DNA from: an alpha proteobacterium U9-1i
GTDB lineage: Bacteria; Pseudomonadota; Alphaproteobacteria; Caulobacterales; Aquidulcibacteraceae
Length of the DNA stretch: 64,000 nucleotides
Reading direction: 5' to 3'
NCBI GenBank assembly: GCA_000974665.1
Contig: BBSY01000001.1
Location: 248,001-312,000 of the forward strand
Shown: positions 33,461 through 41,647 of the stretch, in pieces
Layout: every line of letters begins with the position of its first letter
How positions within the stretch are numbered: position 1 is the stretch's first letter
Program-made: the position numbers and the translations under genes
The notes under the pieces: model-generated
The model's input: only the letters and a program-made list of their open reading frames with translations
The model's database searches: none
What the model was told of the DNA's origin: nothing

Positions 33461-35890
33461 TTAAGCGGCCTTGCGGTTCGGCGGAACTGGCGGCGGGCCA
33501 GCCTGCGGCGCTTGGATCGGCAGATGGCACGTCACCGTGACGCCGCGCCCCGGCTCGCTCGCGAGCGCGACCCAGCCGCCATGCATCTCGATGAACGAGC
33601 GCACAAGCGCGAGGCCTAAGCCCGCACCGCGTCGATCGCCGGACTGAAAGGCGTCGAACGCACGCGCTTGCGCATCGAACGGCATTCCCTTCCCGGTATC
33701 CTCCACCCACAGCCGCACGACGCCATCGAGCCGTTCGGCGCCGACGACGATGGTGTCGCCGCGTTCGGTGTGCCGGAGAGCGTTTGACAGCAGGTTCACG
33801 ATCACTTGCGTGAGGCGGTTATGATCGGCCTCGATCTCACCAATCTTCGGATCGCACTTGATCTTGATCGGCACTTCAGTGTCGCGGGCCTTTGACGCCG
33901 CCATCTGCACGCTCTCCGTGAGCGTTTCATAAAGATCGACGGGCGCCAGATCGAGCGTGACATTCCCCGCCTCAACCATCGCGACGTCGAGAATGTTGTC
34001 GATCAGCTTCGTGAGGTTGCTTGACGCTTCGATGATCGCACCGGTTTGCTCGACCTGACGATCGTTCAGCGGGCCGAACAGACGATGATGCAGCATCTCT
34101 GCATTGCCATGAATCGCCTGTAGCGGATTGCGCAGCTGATAGCTCACGTTCTCGACGAATTGCGTTTTCAGGCGATCGGCGGTTTCGAACGCTTCAGCGC
34201 GTTCGCGCAGAGCCTCCTCGACGCGGCGATCGGCGGTGATGTCCTGGAACGCGACGAGCGTTGCGCCATCCGGCAGCGGCCGCGTCAAGAGCTTCAGGAC
34301 CGTTTCGTCAGAGCGCCGCATTTCGCCGCGATATTCGGTACGCGCCTCGGGCGAAGGATCGGTGATGCGCGCACGCACGCGCGCCCATTCGGCGCGATCG
34401 TGGAAGAGCGGCTGGCACAGCTCCACCACGCGGTCGAACGGCATCTCGTTCTCGAGCAGCGCCGCGTCGAGCTTCCACATCGTCGCGTACGCGGCGTTCG
34501 ACAGCTTCAAGCGCCCGTCGAGACCGAACACGACAACCGCCTCGTGCAATTTGTCGAGCGCGGCCTTTTGGGTTTGCAGCAGCGCGTTGTACTGGCTCTT
34601 CAGCGTCAATTCGTTGGTGATGTCGGAGAACACCAAGAGTAAGCCGCCGCCAGGATGACGCTGGCGGGCGATACGCAACGTGCGCCCGTCGGGCACCACC
34701 CAAAGCGCTTCCGGCAGCTCCGCCACTTCCTGGTAGAGCGCCAATTCGCCGGCGCGCCATTCGGCGTAGTTTGCGTGCGCGGGAAGCTTGCGCTTCTCTT
34801 TCAAATAGTCGAGCCACGCGGCATGCGACGGGCGATCCTGTAAGAAGCCCGCGTCAAGACCCCAGGTTTCCTCGAACGCGCGATTGAAGAACACCAAGCG
34901 CTTTTGCGCGTCAAACACAGCCACGCCTTCTGCGAGACAATTCAGCGTCTCATCATGCGCGCGTTGTTGCTTGGCGATTTGCTCGCGCGCCTGTTCGGCG
35001 TCGGTGACATCGATCGCCACCCCAGCAGCGCCGCCCGCCACCGGGCTCATTTGAACCTTCAGTGTGCGCAATTGCCCGCCGACGACGGCAGAACGCGTTT
35101 CGCTGATGACCTCACCGGTTTCAATGGCTTTCGCAGCCATTTCGATCGCGGCTTGGTCGAGTTGCAAGTTGCGCTGCAAGGCTTGATCGAGCGCCTTGGC
35201 TTCGAGCGCGCGCAGGTATTCCGGGTTGGCCCATTCAAGCTTGAGCGCACCCGACACGCGCCAAGCCATGAACGGCGCTTCGTTCAGAATTTCCAAGAAC
35301 GCCGCCGGATCGCGGGCGATCACCTGGCGCGCTTCCTCGATGCGGCCGCGCGCGCCGCCCTCTTCGACGCCGCGCACGCTGGCGTCCAGGATCCACACCA
35401 CAGCGCGCGCGCCGGCTGTGCGGCCATCGACTTCGACGAACACGCCGTCCGGCGTCGAGATCGTGTGCGAAAACGGCGCGCCTTCTTGGCGCAGACGCTT
35501 CAGAGCCGGCGACAAGCGCGCGGCGCCGCCGGTGGCGTCACGCGCTTCAAACAGCGAGAGACCCTGCAGGATGCGCACGGCGGGCTCCGCCGCCACGGCT
35601 GAATCGGAAAAGCGCAGCAAGCTCGCAAGCGCCAGCGGTGAGCCGTAGATTTTCGGCGCGCCCCATTCGCCAGCGTCGCCGCCATCTTCCCAAATCAGCA
35701 CGACGCCGGGATGCGAGCCGAAGATCGCGTCGGCGCGCGAGATCGTGTCCTCGAGCTCGCGATTGCGCTTCTTCCACGCCTCAACGCCGCCGCGCGCACC
35801 ATCGGTGACGCGCAACGCCCAGAGAAGCGAAGCCAAGCCCAACGCGGCCGAGCCGCCCGCAACAACTAAGGCTGCGAATCCGCTCTCCAA
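33461..35890 (-). CDS. divL: DivL-like PAS-domain kinase with tyrosine at the phospho-acceptor site
   Basis: Membrane-bound kinase-like protein of 809 residues: one N-terminal transmembrane helix (about 7-26), a coiled linker, PAS-like domains (about 195-300, 310-425 and 440-555), a HisKA-like dimerisation helix and an HATPase domain (N-box NLLSNALRHT, DTGKGM, GAGLGLAL). The H-box reads NVSYQLRNPL, with Tyr584 where histidine kinases have the phosphorylated histidine; that is the hallmark of DivL, which controls the CckA-CtrA relay in alphaproteobacteria. Position between the tsaE and ahcY blocks matches divL synteny. The start is a TTG at 35890 after an in-frame TAG. A CtrA-type site lies about 105 bases upstream. 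Confidence 0.85.
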   Translation of the reverse strand: MESGFAALVVAGGSAALGLASLLWALRVTDGARGGVEAWKKRNRELEDTISRADAIFGSHPGVVLIWEDGGDAGEWGAPKIYGSPLALASLLRFSDSAVAAEPAVRILQGLSLFEARDATGGAARLSPALKRLRQEGAPFSHTISTPDGVFVEVDGRTAGARAVVWILDASVRGVEEGGARGRIEEARQVIARDPAAFLEILNEAPFMAWRVSGALKLEWANPEYLRALEAKALDQALQRNLQLDQAAIEMAAKAIETGEVISETRSAVVGGQLRTLKVQMSPVAGGAAGVAIDVTDAEQAREQIAKQQRAHDETLNCLAEGVAVFDAQKRLVFFNRAFEETWGLDAGFLQDRPSHAAWLDYLKEKRKLPAHANYAEWRAGELALYQEVAELPEALWVVPDGRTLRIARQRHPGGGLLLVFSDITNELTLKSQYNALLQTQKAALDKLHEAVVVFGLDGRLKLSNAAYATMWKLDAALLENEMPFDRVVELCQPLFHDRAEWARVRARITDPSPEARTEYRGEMRRSDETVLKLLTRPLPDGATLVAFQDITADRRVEEALRERAEAFETADRLKTQFVENVSYQLRNPLQAIHGNAEMLHHRLFGPLNDRQVEQTGAIIEASSNLTKLIDNILDVAMVEAGNVTLDLAPVDLYETLTESVQMAASKARDTEVPIKIKCDPKIGEIEADHNRLTQVIVNLLSNALRHTERGDTIVVGAERLDGVVRLWVEDTGKGMPFDAQARAFDAFQSGDRRGAGLGLALVRSFIEMHGGWVALASEPGRGVTVTCHLPIQAPQAGPPPVPPNRKAA

Positions 35891-35994
35891 CTCCGACCCC
35901 TATTCATCCGACGGCGAAACGAATCGCCACTGCCCCGAGGGCTATCTTCACGCAGCCGCACGCTGATTAAAACGCGCGCAACTGCCGCAAAGGC

Positions 35995-36009
35995 TTAACA
36001 ACGGCTTAA
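35995..36009. promoter_or_regulatory. CtrA-type binding site upstream of divL
   Basis: TTAACAACGGCTTAA fits the CtrA consensus TTAA-N7-TTAA exactly. Further TTAA half-sites occur at 36026-36029 and 36049-36052 in the same AT-rich 183-base gap. Only the divL-like gene starts from this gap, since the upstream gene ends at 36074 in the same direction. Confidence 0.6.
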
Positions 36010-36073
36010 ATAGATTTACGCGCGGTTAAGTTAGCAATTTTCAATGTGTTAACCGCAGCGGCGGGCTCGGCAT

Positions 36074-36754
36074 TCAGGCGCTCTTGCGCAACTTCTCCAC
36101 AGCGTCGCCGGCCGCCTTGAGCGCCGGGCGCAACGTCTTGGCCTTTCGACCACGATCCTTGAGGCGCGCGGCGCCGGCGATGCGGAACACGAACGGCATC
36201 CGGAAGCTCGCGCCGAAGCGCGGGTGTACGTCAGGTTTGGGCACGAATTTGGCGTGGCTCATGGCTTCGCGCGCGGCTTCGTAGAAGACGTCGGAGGGCC
36301 AGGCGTCCACGCAATGCACGTTCTTGGCCTGCCCCTCCGCGTTAATCTCGAAATCCACCACCGCGTAGCCCTCGACGCCCAACCGCCGCGCGAGCTTCGG
36401 ATACCGCGCGTGCAGGTGCCCGACGACGTCCCACGGCATGTCAGCTTCACTCTCGCTTTCGCTAACGCGCCACACCACGCAACACGGGCCCGACGGCAGG
36501 CCTTGCTTCATGCGTTGCACCTCGCGCCACGCCGCGCGGCGTTCGCGCAGGAAATCCGCGAAATTCACGCCCACCAGCACGACAATCAGCACGACAGCGC
36601 CGGAAACAAAAAGGGAAACGCCGCCCTGCCAGCCGGCAGTGCGCAACGCCGTGGTGATGGCGACATGAACGATCGCCACGACGCCGAACAAGGCCGCGTA
36701 AAACAGTGCCCGCAACGTGAAGGTCGACACGGTGCGTGTGGCGGAAACGAGCAT
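36074..36754 (-). CDS. Membrane protein with TonB-C-like domain
   Basis: Protein of 226 residues with two N-terminal transmembrane helices (about 12-37 and 45-68) and a C-terminal domain resembling the TonB C-terminus: LGVEGYAVVDFEINAEGQ, then SDVFYEAAREAMSHAKFVP. In this family the domain binds partner outer-membrane or periplasmic proteins. There is no proline-rich spanning region and no ExbB/ExbD beside it, so it is not a standard energy-transducing TonB. ATG 36754 has GGGGA upstream; a further in-frame start at 36811 adds a non-hydrophobic leader. Function unknown. Confidence 0.6.
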   Translation of the reverse strand: MLVSATRTVSTFTLRALFYAALFGVVAIVHVAITTALRTAGWQGGVSLFVSGAVVLIVVLVGVNFADFLRERRAAWREVQRMKQGLPSGPCCVVWRVSESESEADMPWDVVGHLHARYPKLARRLGVEGYAVVDFEINAEGQAKNVHCVDAWPSDVFYEAAREAMSHAKFVPKPDVHPRFGASFRMPFVFRIAGAARLKDRGRKAKTLRPALKAAGDAVEKLRKSA

Positions 36755-36824
36755 CAAGGTCCCCGGAGAGGAGCGCGTTTCTAGCGTCCAGCGCCGGGGC
36801 CGGCAATGCACAGCAAGCTGTGGA

Positions 36825-38102
36825 TTAAAGCGCGGTCAGCGCCCAACCCGCAGCTGCGCACATGAGGACCACCAACGCCGCGTTTGCCTTGAACCGGATC
36901 AGAGCGACCGCCGCCACGAACGCGATCGCGGTTGCGGCGACATCGAACGAGGCCAGCGCCGGCAGGTGCAGCGCGCGCCCCCACGGCGTGTCGAAATTGG
37001 TCGTTTGCGTGAACAACACGTGTTGCGCAAACCAGAGCGCGAGGCTGGCGATGACGCCAAGCACAGCGGCGGTGACAGCACGCAACGCGCCCGCCGCGAA
37101 GCGATTACGGCGCAGATGCTCCGCATAGGGCGCGCCGGCAAAAATCCATACGAACGAAGGCGCGAACGTGCACCAGCTTGCGAGCGCGGCGGCGGCGAGC
37201 GCAAGCCCAAGCCCCCCGCCCTGCGCTTGCCAACCGGCGATGAAGCCGACGAATTGATTCACGAGGATCAGCGGCCCGGGCGTTGTTTCCGCGAGCCCGA
37301 GGCCGTCGATCATCTGGCCAGGCGTGAGCCAGGCGTGCACGTCGACAGCCTGTTGTTGAAGATAGGCCAACACCGCGTAGGCGCCGCCGAACGTGACAAG
37401 CGCGAGTTGGCTGAACAACACGCTCACTGCACTCAAAACATGGTCCGGCCCCAAATACGCGATAACAATCGCCACCGGCGCCAACCACGCCGCGCCCCAC
37501 ACCAACGCAGCCTGCAACGCCCGCGCGGCGGACGGCGACGCACCCGGTTCGCCAGTGGCCGGCAAGGGCTTCGACACAATCGCGCCGAACAATCCGGCGG
37601 CGAGTATGACCAACGTAAACGGCACGCCAAACACGTAAAGCGCCACGAACGCCAAAGCCGCGACGATCGCGTCGGCGCGTGCCTTCAGCGCGCGTTTGCC
37701 GATGCGCCACAAAGCATCGACGATGAACGCCACTACCGCTGCTTTCACGCCGTAGAACAAAGCGGCGACAATCGGCGTCTGGCCCTGTGTGACGTAGAGC
37801 CACGACAAGCCGAGCACGGTCAACGCGCCGGGCAACACGAACAAGGCGCCGGCGACAACGCCGCCGCGCACGCCGTGCAGGAGCCAGCCGACATAAGTCG
37901 CGAGCTGCTGCGCCTCAGGGCCCGGCAGCAACATGCAATAGTTCAGCGCGTGCAGATATCGCGCTTCATCGATCCATTTTTTCTCGTCGACGAAGATGCG
38001 GTGCATCAAGGCGATCTGCCCCGCCGGCCCGCCGAAGCCGAGGCAGCCGACCTTGAGGCTGGCGCGCGCGAGTTCGCCGAAGCTTGGGGTCGCTTCACTC
38101 AT
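36825..38102 (-). CDS. chrA: Chromate transporter ChrA
   Basis: Inner-membrane CHR-family transporter of 425 residues, two homologous halves with about ten to twelve helices. GCLGFGGPAGQIALMH and FGGAYAVLAYLQQQAV are the duplicated family motifs, and MLPGPEAQQLATYVGW-like CMLLPGPEAQQLATY and LAETTPGPLILVNQFVG the paired PGP motifs. ChrA exports chromate using proton motive force. Neighbouring ChrB-like and SOD genes fit a chr operon, of which this is the last gene; it overlaps the SOD-rhodanese gene by eight bases. Confidence 0.93.
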   Translation of the reverse strand: MSEATPSFGELARASLKVGCLGFGGPAGQIALMHRIFVDEKKWIDEARYLHALNYCMLLPGPEAQQLATYVGWLLHGVRGGVVAGALFVLPGALTVLGLSWLYVTQGQTPIVAALFYGVKAAVVAFIVDALWRIGKRALKARADAIVAALAFVALYVFGVPFTLVILAAGLFGAIVSKPLPATGEPGASPSAARALQAALVWGAAWLAPVAIVIAYLGPDHVLSAVSVLFSQLALVTFGGAYAVLAYLQQQAVDVHAWLTPGQMIDGLGLAETTPGPLILVNQFVGFIAGWQAQGGGLGLALAAAALASWCTFAPSFVWIFAGAPYAEHLRRNRFAAGALRAVTAAVLGVIASLALWFAQHVLFTQTTNFDTPWGRALHLPALASFDVAATAIAFVAAVALIRFKANAALVVLMCAAAGWALTAL

Positions 38103-39081
38103 GTGCGGCGTCGGGGCGCACGGCGGTTGGAAAAAGCTTCACAGGTCCCTCGATCGCCTTCCAGGCGGAGTGACCACCCGCCATGTATTGCGCTTCATAC
38201 CCCGCCTTGCGCAGCTTTTCCGCCGTCTGGCATCCGATGTGAAATCCATAGACGCAGTAGGTGATGATTGGCGTATCTTTGGAGAACTCACCCATCCATT
38301 CGTCAACGCGTTCGGGATCGCGCCAAACGGCGCCGTCCATGATGTCGCTCGCCCTGCTGCTATAGTGCCGCGGGCGCACGTCGATGATCTGCACCGGTGC
38401 TCCAGATCGCAACATAGCGTTTACGTCATCCGCGCTGACTGACGGCAGGTCGGCGAATTCCTTCTGTTCGAGCGGCCTCGGCGGTCTGGTGGAAAGTGCG
38501 TCCTCGTACCGTTCACGCACCGCGTTCCATTCTATGTTGCGCATGAACGCCGCGACATAGGCGGAGGCGTTGGGACCGAAATCGATATGAAAGGCGTGTT
38601 CAAACATATCGAGCGCGAGGATCGGGATGGCGCCCGCAATCGGCGGGCTCGTGTCAGTGACGCTTTGGTTGATGAGCCGGCCAAGGCGAGGAAGCCACGC
38701 CAGCAAAACCCAGCCCGAACCGCCGGCCAGCGCCTCCGCCAAGGCGACAAACTGATTTCGCCAAAGATCCACCGAACCAAAATCACGCGAAAGCGCTTCT
38801 GCTAGCAGCGTTGGAAGGACGCGCCCATCGCCGCCTAGGCTTGCGAAGTACAGTTCGTGCAGCAGCGCCGAATTCAGCGCCGAAGCTTCTTCTTGCTTGA
38901 GCCGATGGATCATTTGAACGGAAGCAACGTTGAGCGCGGGCCCATCAAGCTCGGTCCAGATCGCATTCAAGCGCTTCACCGCGGCGCCATAATTGTTCTC
39001 GTAGTGACTCTCGATCAGCCGCGGCGTGATGCCGTTAAGCGTCCAGGGGCGGCAGAACAAGGGCGCAATCTCGTAGCGCAT
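38095..39081 (-). CDS. Fe/Mn superoxide dismutase-rhodanese fusion, ChrC-like
   Basis: Protein of 328 residues with an N-terminal Fe/Mn superoxide dismutase domain (about 1-195) and a C-terminal rhodanese domain (about 220-315). The four SOD metal ligands are at H26, H75, D158 and H162, the last two within the conserved ALDMFEHAFHIDFG. The rhodanese active loop has Cys276 in TYCVYGFHIG. ChrC in described chromate operons is a superoxide dismutase without this fusion; here a sulfur-transfer module is joined to it. It lies between the cyclodeaminase-family and chrA genes. ATG 39081 has GGAG seven bases upstream. Confidence 0.85.
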   Translation of the reverse strand: MRYEIAPLFCRPWTLNGITPRLIESHYENNYGAAVKRLNAIWTELDGPALNVASVQMIHRLKQEEASALNSALLHELYFASLGGDGRVLPTLLAEALSRDFGSVDLWRNQFVALAEALAGGSGWVLLAWLPRLGRLINQSVTDTSPPIAGAIPILALDMFEHAFHIDFGPNASAYVAAFMRNIEWNAVRERYEDALSTRPPRPLEQKEFADLPSVSADDVNAMLRSGAPVQIIDVRPRHYSSRASDIMDGAVWRDPERVDEWMGEFSKDTPIITYCVYGFHIGCQTAEKLRKAGYEAQYMAGGHSAWKAIEGPVKLFPTAVRPDAAHE

Positions 39082-39100
39082 GCGGATCTCCGGGACGTTC

Positions 39101-40078
39101 TTACGCAAGCGACAATTCAACCCCGCGCCCACTCTGACGCGCCCGCTCGTACACAATGGCCGCGCTGGCGACATCTTGAAGAGCGGTTCCGGTGGAATCG
39201 AACACGATGATTTCACCGGCGCTGGCTCTGCCTGACTTGGCGCCGGTCGTCAGCTCCGCCATGTCCGCGTGTACCTGCGCGGCGGTCATCGCGTCTGCCG
39301 CCACGGCGTGATGCAAATCACCCATGACCAAGCATTGATCCAACACGTCGACGACAACTTTCGAGCGCGCCATCAATGCCGGTGTGATTTCACTTTTGTG
39401 CGGATTATCCGCGCCGATCGCAGCGACAAAGGCCCCCGGCGACACGTGTTCGCTAGCTAGAAACGGCGCGTCCGTCGTTGTGCACGTAACGATGATATCC
39501 GCACCGCGCGTGGCTGCGCCGAGGGATGCCGCAGCGTCGAACGCAAAGCCATGCCTGCTTCGCATCTCGGCCGCCAACGCCGCCGCGCGCTCGGGGAATT
39601 TGTCCCAGGCGTAGCCGCGCTCAAAGCGGAACAACGCCGCGAGCGCCTCGACGTGTGCGCGTGCTTGTTCACCACAGCCGCAGATCGCCAACGTCAACGA
39701 CTCCGGGCGCGCAAGATGCCGCGCCGCCAGCGCCGTGGTCGCGGCCGTGCGCTTCAGGGTGATCTCGATCGAATCCATGATCGCCAGAACGGCGCCGTTC
39801 ACCGCGTCGCATAACAGGAGCGCACCCTGTATCGTCGGCAGTCCACGCGCCGAATTGTCGGGAAAATTGCCGTTGAATTTGAGCGCCACCAGCGGCCGAT
39901 CGCCAAGCATCGCCGCGCCTTTGGCGTGAAAGGCGCCGCCAATGGCCTCAATGTGCATTGGCGGGGCCGACTTCACTCGATCGCCAGCGCGGAACGCCTC
40001 GTCCATCGCGCGCAGATAATCCGATGGGCGCATCAGACGCCGGATTTCAGCACCAGAGAGCACAAGCACCTCGCTCAT
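39101..40078 (-). CDS. Ornithine cyclodeaminase/mu-crystallin family protein
   Basis: NAD(P)-binding protein of 325 residues. LTLAICGCGEQARAHVEAL is the Rossmann motif of this family (GxGxQAxxH), with VALKFNGNFPDN and RTAATTALAARHLARP before it and VTCTTTDAPFL after. Members are ornithine cyclodeaminases, ketimine reductases, pyrroline-2-carboxylate reductases or alanine dehydrogenases; the substrate is not clear from sequence. The ATG at 40078 overlaps the ChrB-like stop by four bases and the gene lies 19 bases before the SOD fusion, so it belongs to the chromate operon although it is not a usual member. Confidence 0.82.
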   Translation of the reverse strand: MSEVLVLSGAEIRRLMRPSDYLRAMDEAFRAGDRVKSAPPMHIEAIGGAFHAKGAAMLGDRPLVALKFNGNFPDNSARGLPTIQGALLLCDAVNGAVLAIMDSIEITLKRTAATTALAARHLARPESLTLAICGCGEQARAHVEALAALFRFERGYAWDKFPERAAALAAEMRSRHGFAFDAAASLGAATRGADIIVTCTTTDAPFLASEHVSPGAFVAAIGADNPHKSEITPALMARSKVVVDVLDQCLVMGDLHHAVAADAMTAAQVHADMAELTTGAKSGRASAGEIIVFDSTGTALQDVASAAIVYERARQSGRGVELSLA

Positions 40079-40587
40079 GCGGGCGGCGTCCACGTGTGCC
40101 GCTCCACTTTGCCGTTCTTGGCCCACGCATAGAGCGCGTCATAAACCACCATGCCTTGCGCGAGCAAAGCGTGGTCGTCATCAAAGTTTTGCGACAGACC
40201 GAGCGATATGGCGTGCAGACCCGCGGCCTCCGGGGCGATCTCGTGATGATCGGTGTCGGCGCCGCGGACGATGCGGGCGACTTTCGCCAGCGCTTGGTCG
40301 TCATTGAGACCGAACCGGGCAAGAAGAGTGTCGAAGCTGCACAGCTCGTCCTCGTGCGAGATCGGCGCGCCTGGAATGTCGAACGCAACCGCTTTTTCGC
40401 GCGCGGCGGTGTCGAATACTTCTTGCGTCGGCACGTAGATGATCTCGGCGTTTGCGTCGATGAAGCGTCGGATCGCCCAGGGGCAAGCAATGCGATCGAT
40501 CTTGGGGCGTTCGCGCGTCACCCAGCAGGTTGGACGTCGTGCGCCGAAGAATTCCTGCAGCGCCTCCTCTTTCTTGCTCGGGCACAT
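40075..40587 (-). CDS. ChrB-domain protein
   Basis: Protein of 170 residues corresponding to the C-terminal domain of ChrB, the chromate resistance regulator/sensor. The motif CWVTRERPKIDRIACPWAIRRF and later EIAPEAAGLHAISLGLS, plus HEDELCSFDTLLARFGL, are typical. The N-terminal DNA-binding part of full ChrB is missing, so it may be a chromate-handling enzyme domain rather than a repressor. ATG 40587 has AAGGAGG six bases upstream; an ATG at 40614 is in frame but has none. It is the first gene of the operon, facing the LysR-type regulator. Confidence 0.85.
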   Translation of the reverse strand: MCPSKKEEALQEFFGARRPTCWVTRERPKIDRIACPWAIRRFIDANAEIIYVPTQEVFDTAAREKAVAFDIPGAPISHEDELCSFDTLLARFGLNDDQALAKVARIVRGADTDHHEIAPEAAGLHAISLGLSQNFDDDHALLAQGMVVYDALYAWAKNGKVERHTWTPPA

Positions 40588-40663
40588 GAACGCCTCCTTG
40601 CGAGATTTGCTCATGTCCTAACCGATAAAACGTACGCGACAAGCGACCCTTTCTCAGCTACAG

Positions 40664-40678
40664 ATGAGTAATCCTCAT
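40664..40678. promoter_or_regulatory. Candidate LysR-type operator
   Basis: ATGAG-TAATC-CTCAT is a perfect inverted repeat containing the T-N11-A core of LysR-family boxes, in the 89-base gap between divergent ChrB-like and LysR genes. It overlaps the regulator's own start codon, which would suit negative autoregulation. Confidence 0.5.
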
Positions 40679-41588
40679 GGCAAATTGGATCGCTCCTTCG
40701 ATTTCTTCGGTGCGCGCGTTCGAAGCGTCGGCGCGGCATGGGAGCTTTACGCGCGCCGCGGGCGAACTAAACATCACCCAAAGCGCGGTCAGCCACGCGA
40801 TCCGCGAACTTGAAGCGCGTTTGGGCGTGGCGCTGTTTCATCGCGAGGGCCGCGCGCTAGAGCTGACCCAGGCCGGCAAGCTCTATCTCCCGTACGTCAG
40901 CGATGCGATTGCGCGATTGCGCGCTGGCGATCAGGCCTTGCTCGATCCCACACGGCGCGCGCGCGTGCTGACGGTGAGCGTATCGCCAAGCTTCGCGGCG
41001 AAATGGCTCGCGCCACGGCTTGGTTCTTTTTCCGATGCGAACCCCGATCTCGATCTGCGTATCAGCGCCGCGCCACAGCATATCGACTTCTCCGACAGCG
41101 AAATCGATGTCGCCGTGCGCCACGGCGATGGCGACTGGCCGCAGCTTTCCTGCACGCGCTTGTGTGAGGAGACGATGTTTCCGGTGTGTAGCCCTGCGCT
41201 GCTGAAGGGCAAGCGGCCACGCACGCCGGCGGATTTGCCGGGGCTCAACCTGATCCATCATCGCAACGCCGATGCGTGGCGCGCCTGGCTGGCGGCGTTT
41301 GGCGTAAATGCGCCGGCGCGCGCGTTGAGAGGGCCAAGCTTCAGCGAAATGAGCCTTGTCATCGACGCGGCGATCGCTGGCCAAGGCATCGCGCTCGCAC
41401 GCAGCGCACTCGCCGACCGGGACTTGCGCGAAGGCCGCCTTGCGCGCCCGCTCGCGGAAGAACGCCCCGCGCCCTTCGCGTACTGGATCGTCTGCCCCAA
41501 ACCTTCCGCGGAGCTGCCGAAGATCGCGCGCTTCCGCGACTGGCTGTTGGCGGAAGCCGCGCCGGCTAAGCCGAAGCGCCGGCGCTAG
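40677..41588 (+). CDS. LysR-family transcriptional regulator
   Basis: DNA-binding regulator of 303 residues, GcvA-like subgroup. The N-terminal winged helix-turn-helix reads FTRAAGELNITQSAVSHAIRELE, followed by a substrate-binding domain with RLRAGDQALLDP linker and the periplasmic-binding-like fold (VSVSPSFAAKWLAPRL, IDVAVRHGDGDW). It is divergent from the chromate-type operon, the usual arrangement for control of the neighbouring genes, with a candidate operator overlapping its start. The inducer is unknown. Confidence 0.88.
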   Translation: MANWIAPSISSVRAFEASARHGSFTRAAGELNITQSAVSHAIRELEARLGVALFHREGRALELTQAGKLYLPYVSDAIARLRAGDQALLDPTRRARVLTVSVSPSFAAKWLAPRLGSFSDANPDLDLRISAAPQHIDFSDSEIDVAVRHGDGDWPQLSCTRLCEETMFPVCSPALLKGKRPRTPADLPGLNLIHHRNADAWRAWLAAFGVNAPARALRGPSFSEMSLVIDAAIAGQGIALARSALADRDLREGRLARPLAEERPAPFAYWIVCPKPSAELPKIARFRDWLLAEAAPAKPKRRR

Positions 41589-41647
41589 AAACAAAAACGC
41601 CACGCCTCCGAAGAGACGCGGCGCTGATGCCACAAGTCGTTTCACGC

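Noticed and set aside
36717-38264. Long open frame on the plus strand (515 codons)
   Set aside because: It lies opposite chrA and the TonB-C-like gene, whose membrane-protein and domain patterns are clear; the plus-strand product is arginine-rich with no family features, as expected of antisense frames in GC-rich DNA.
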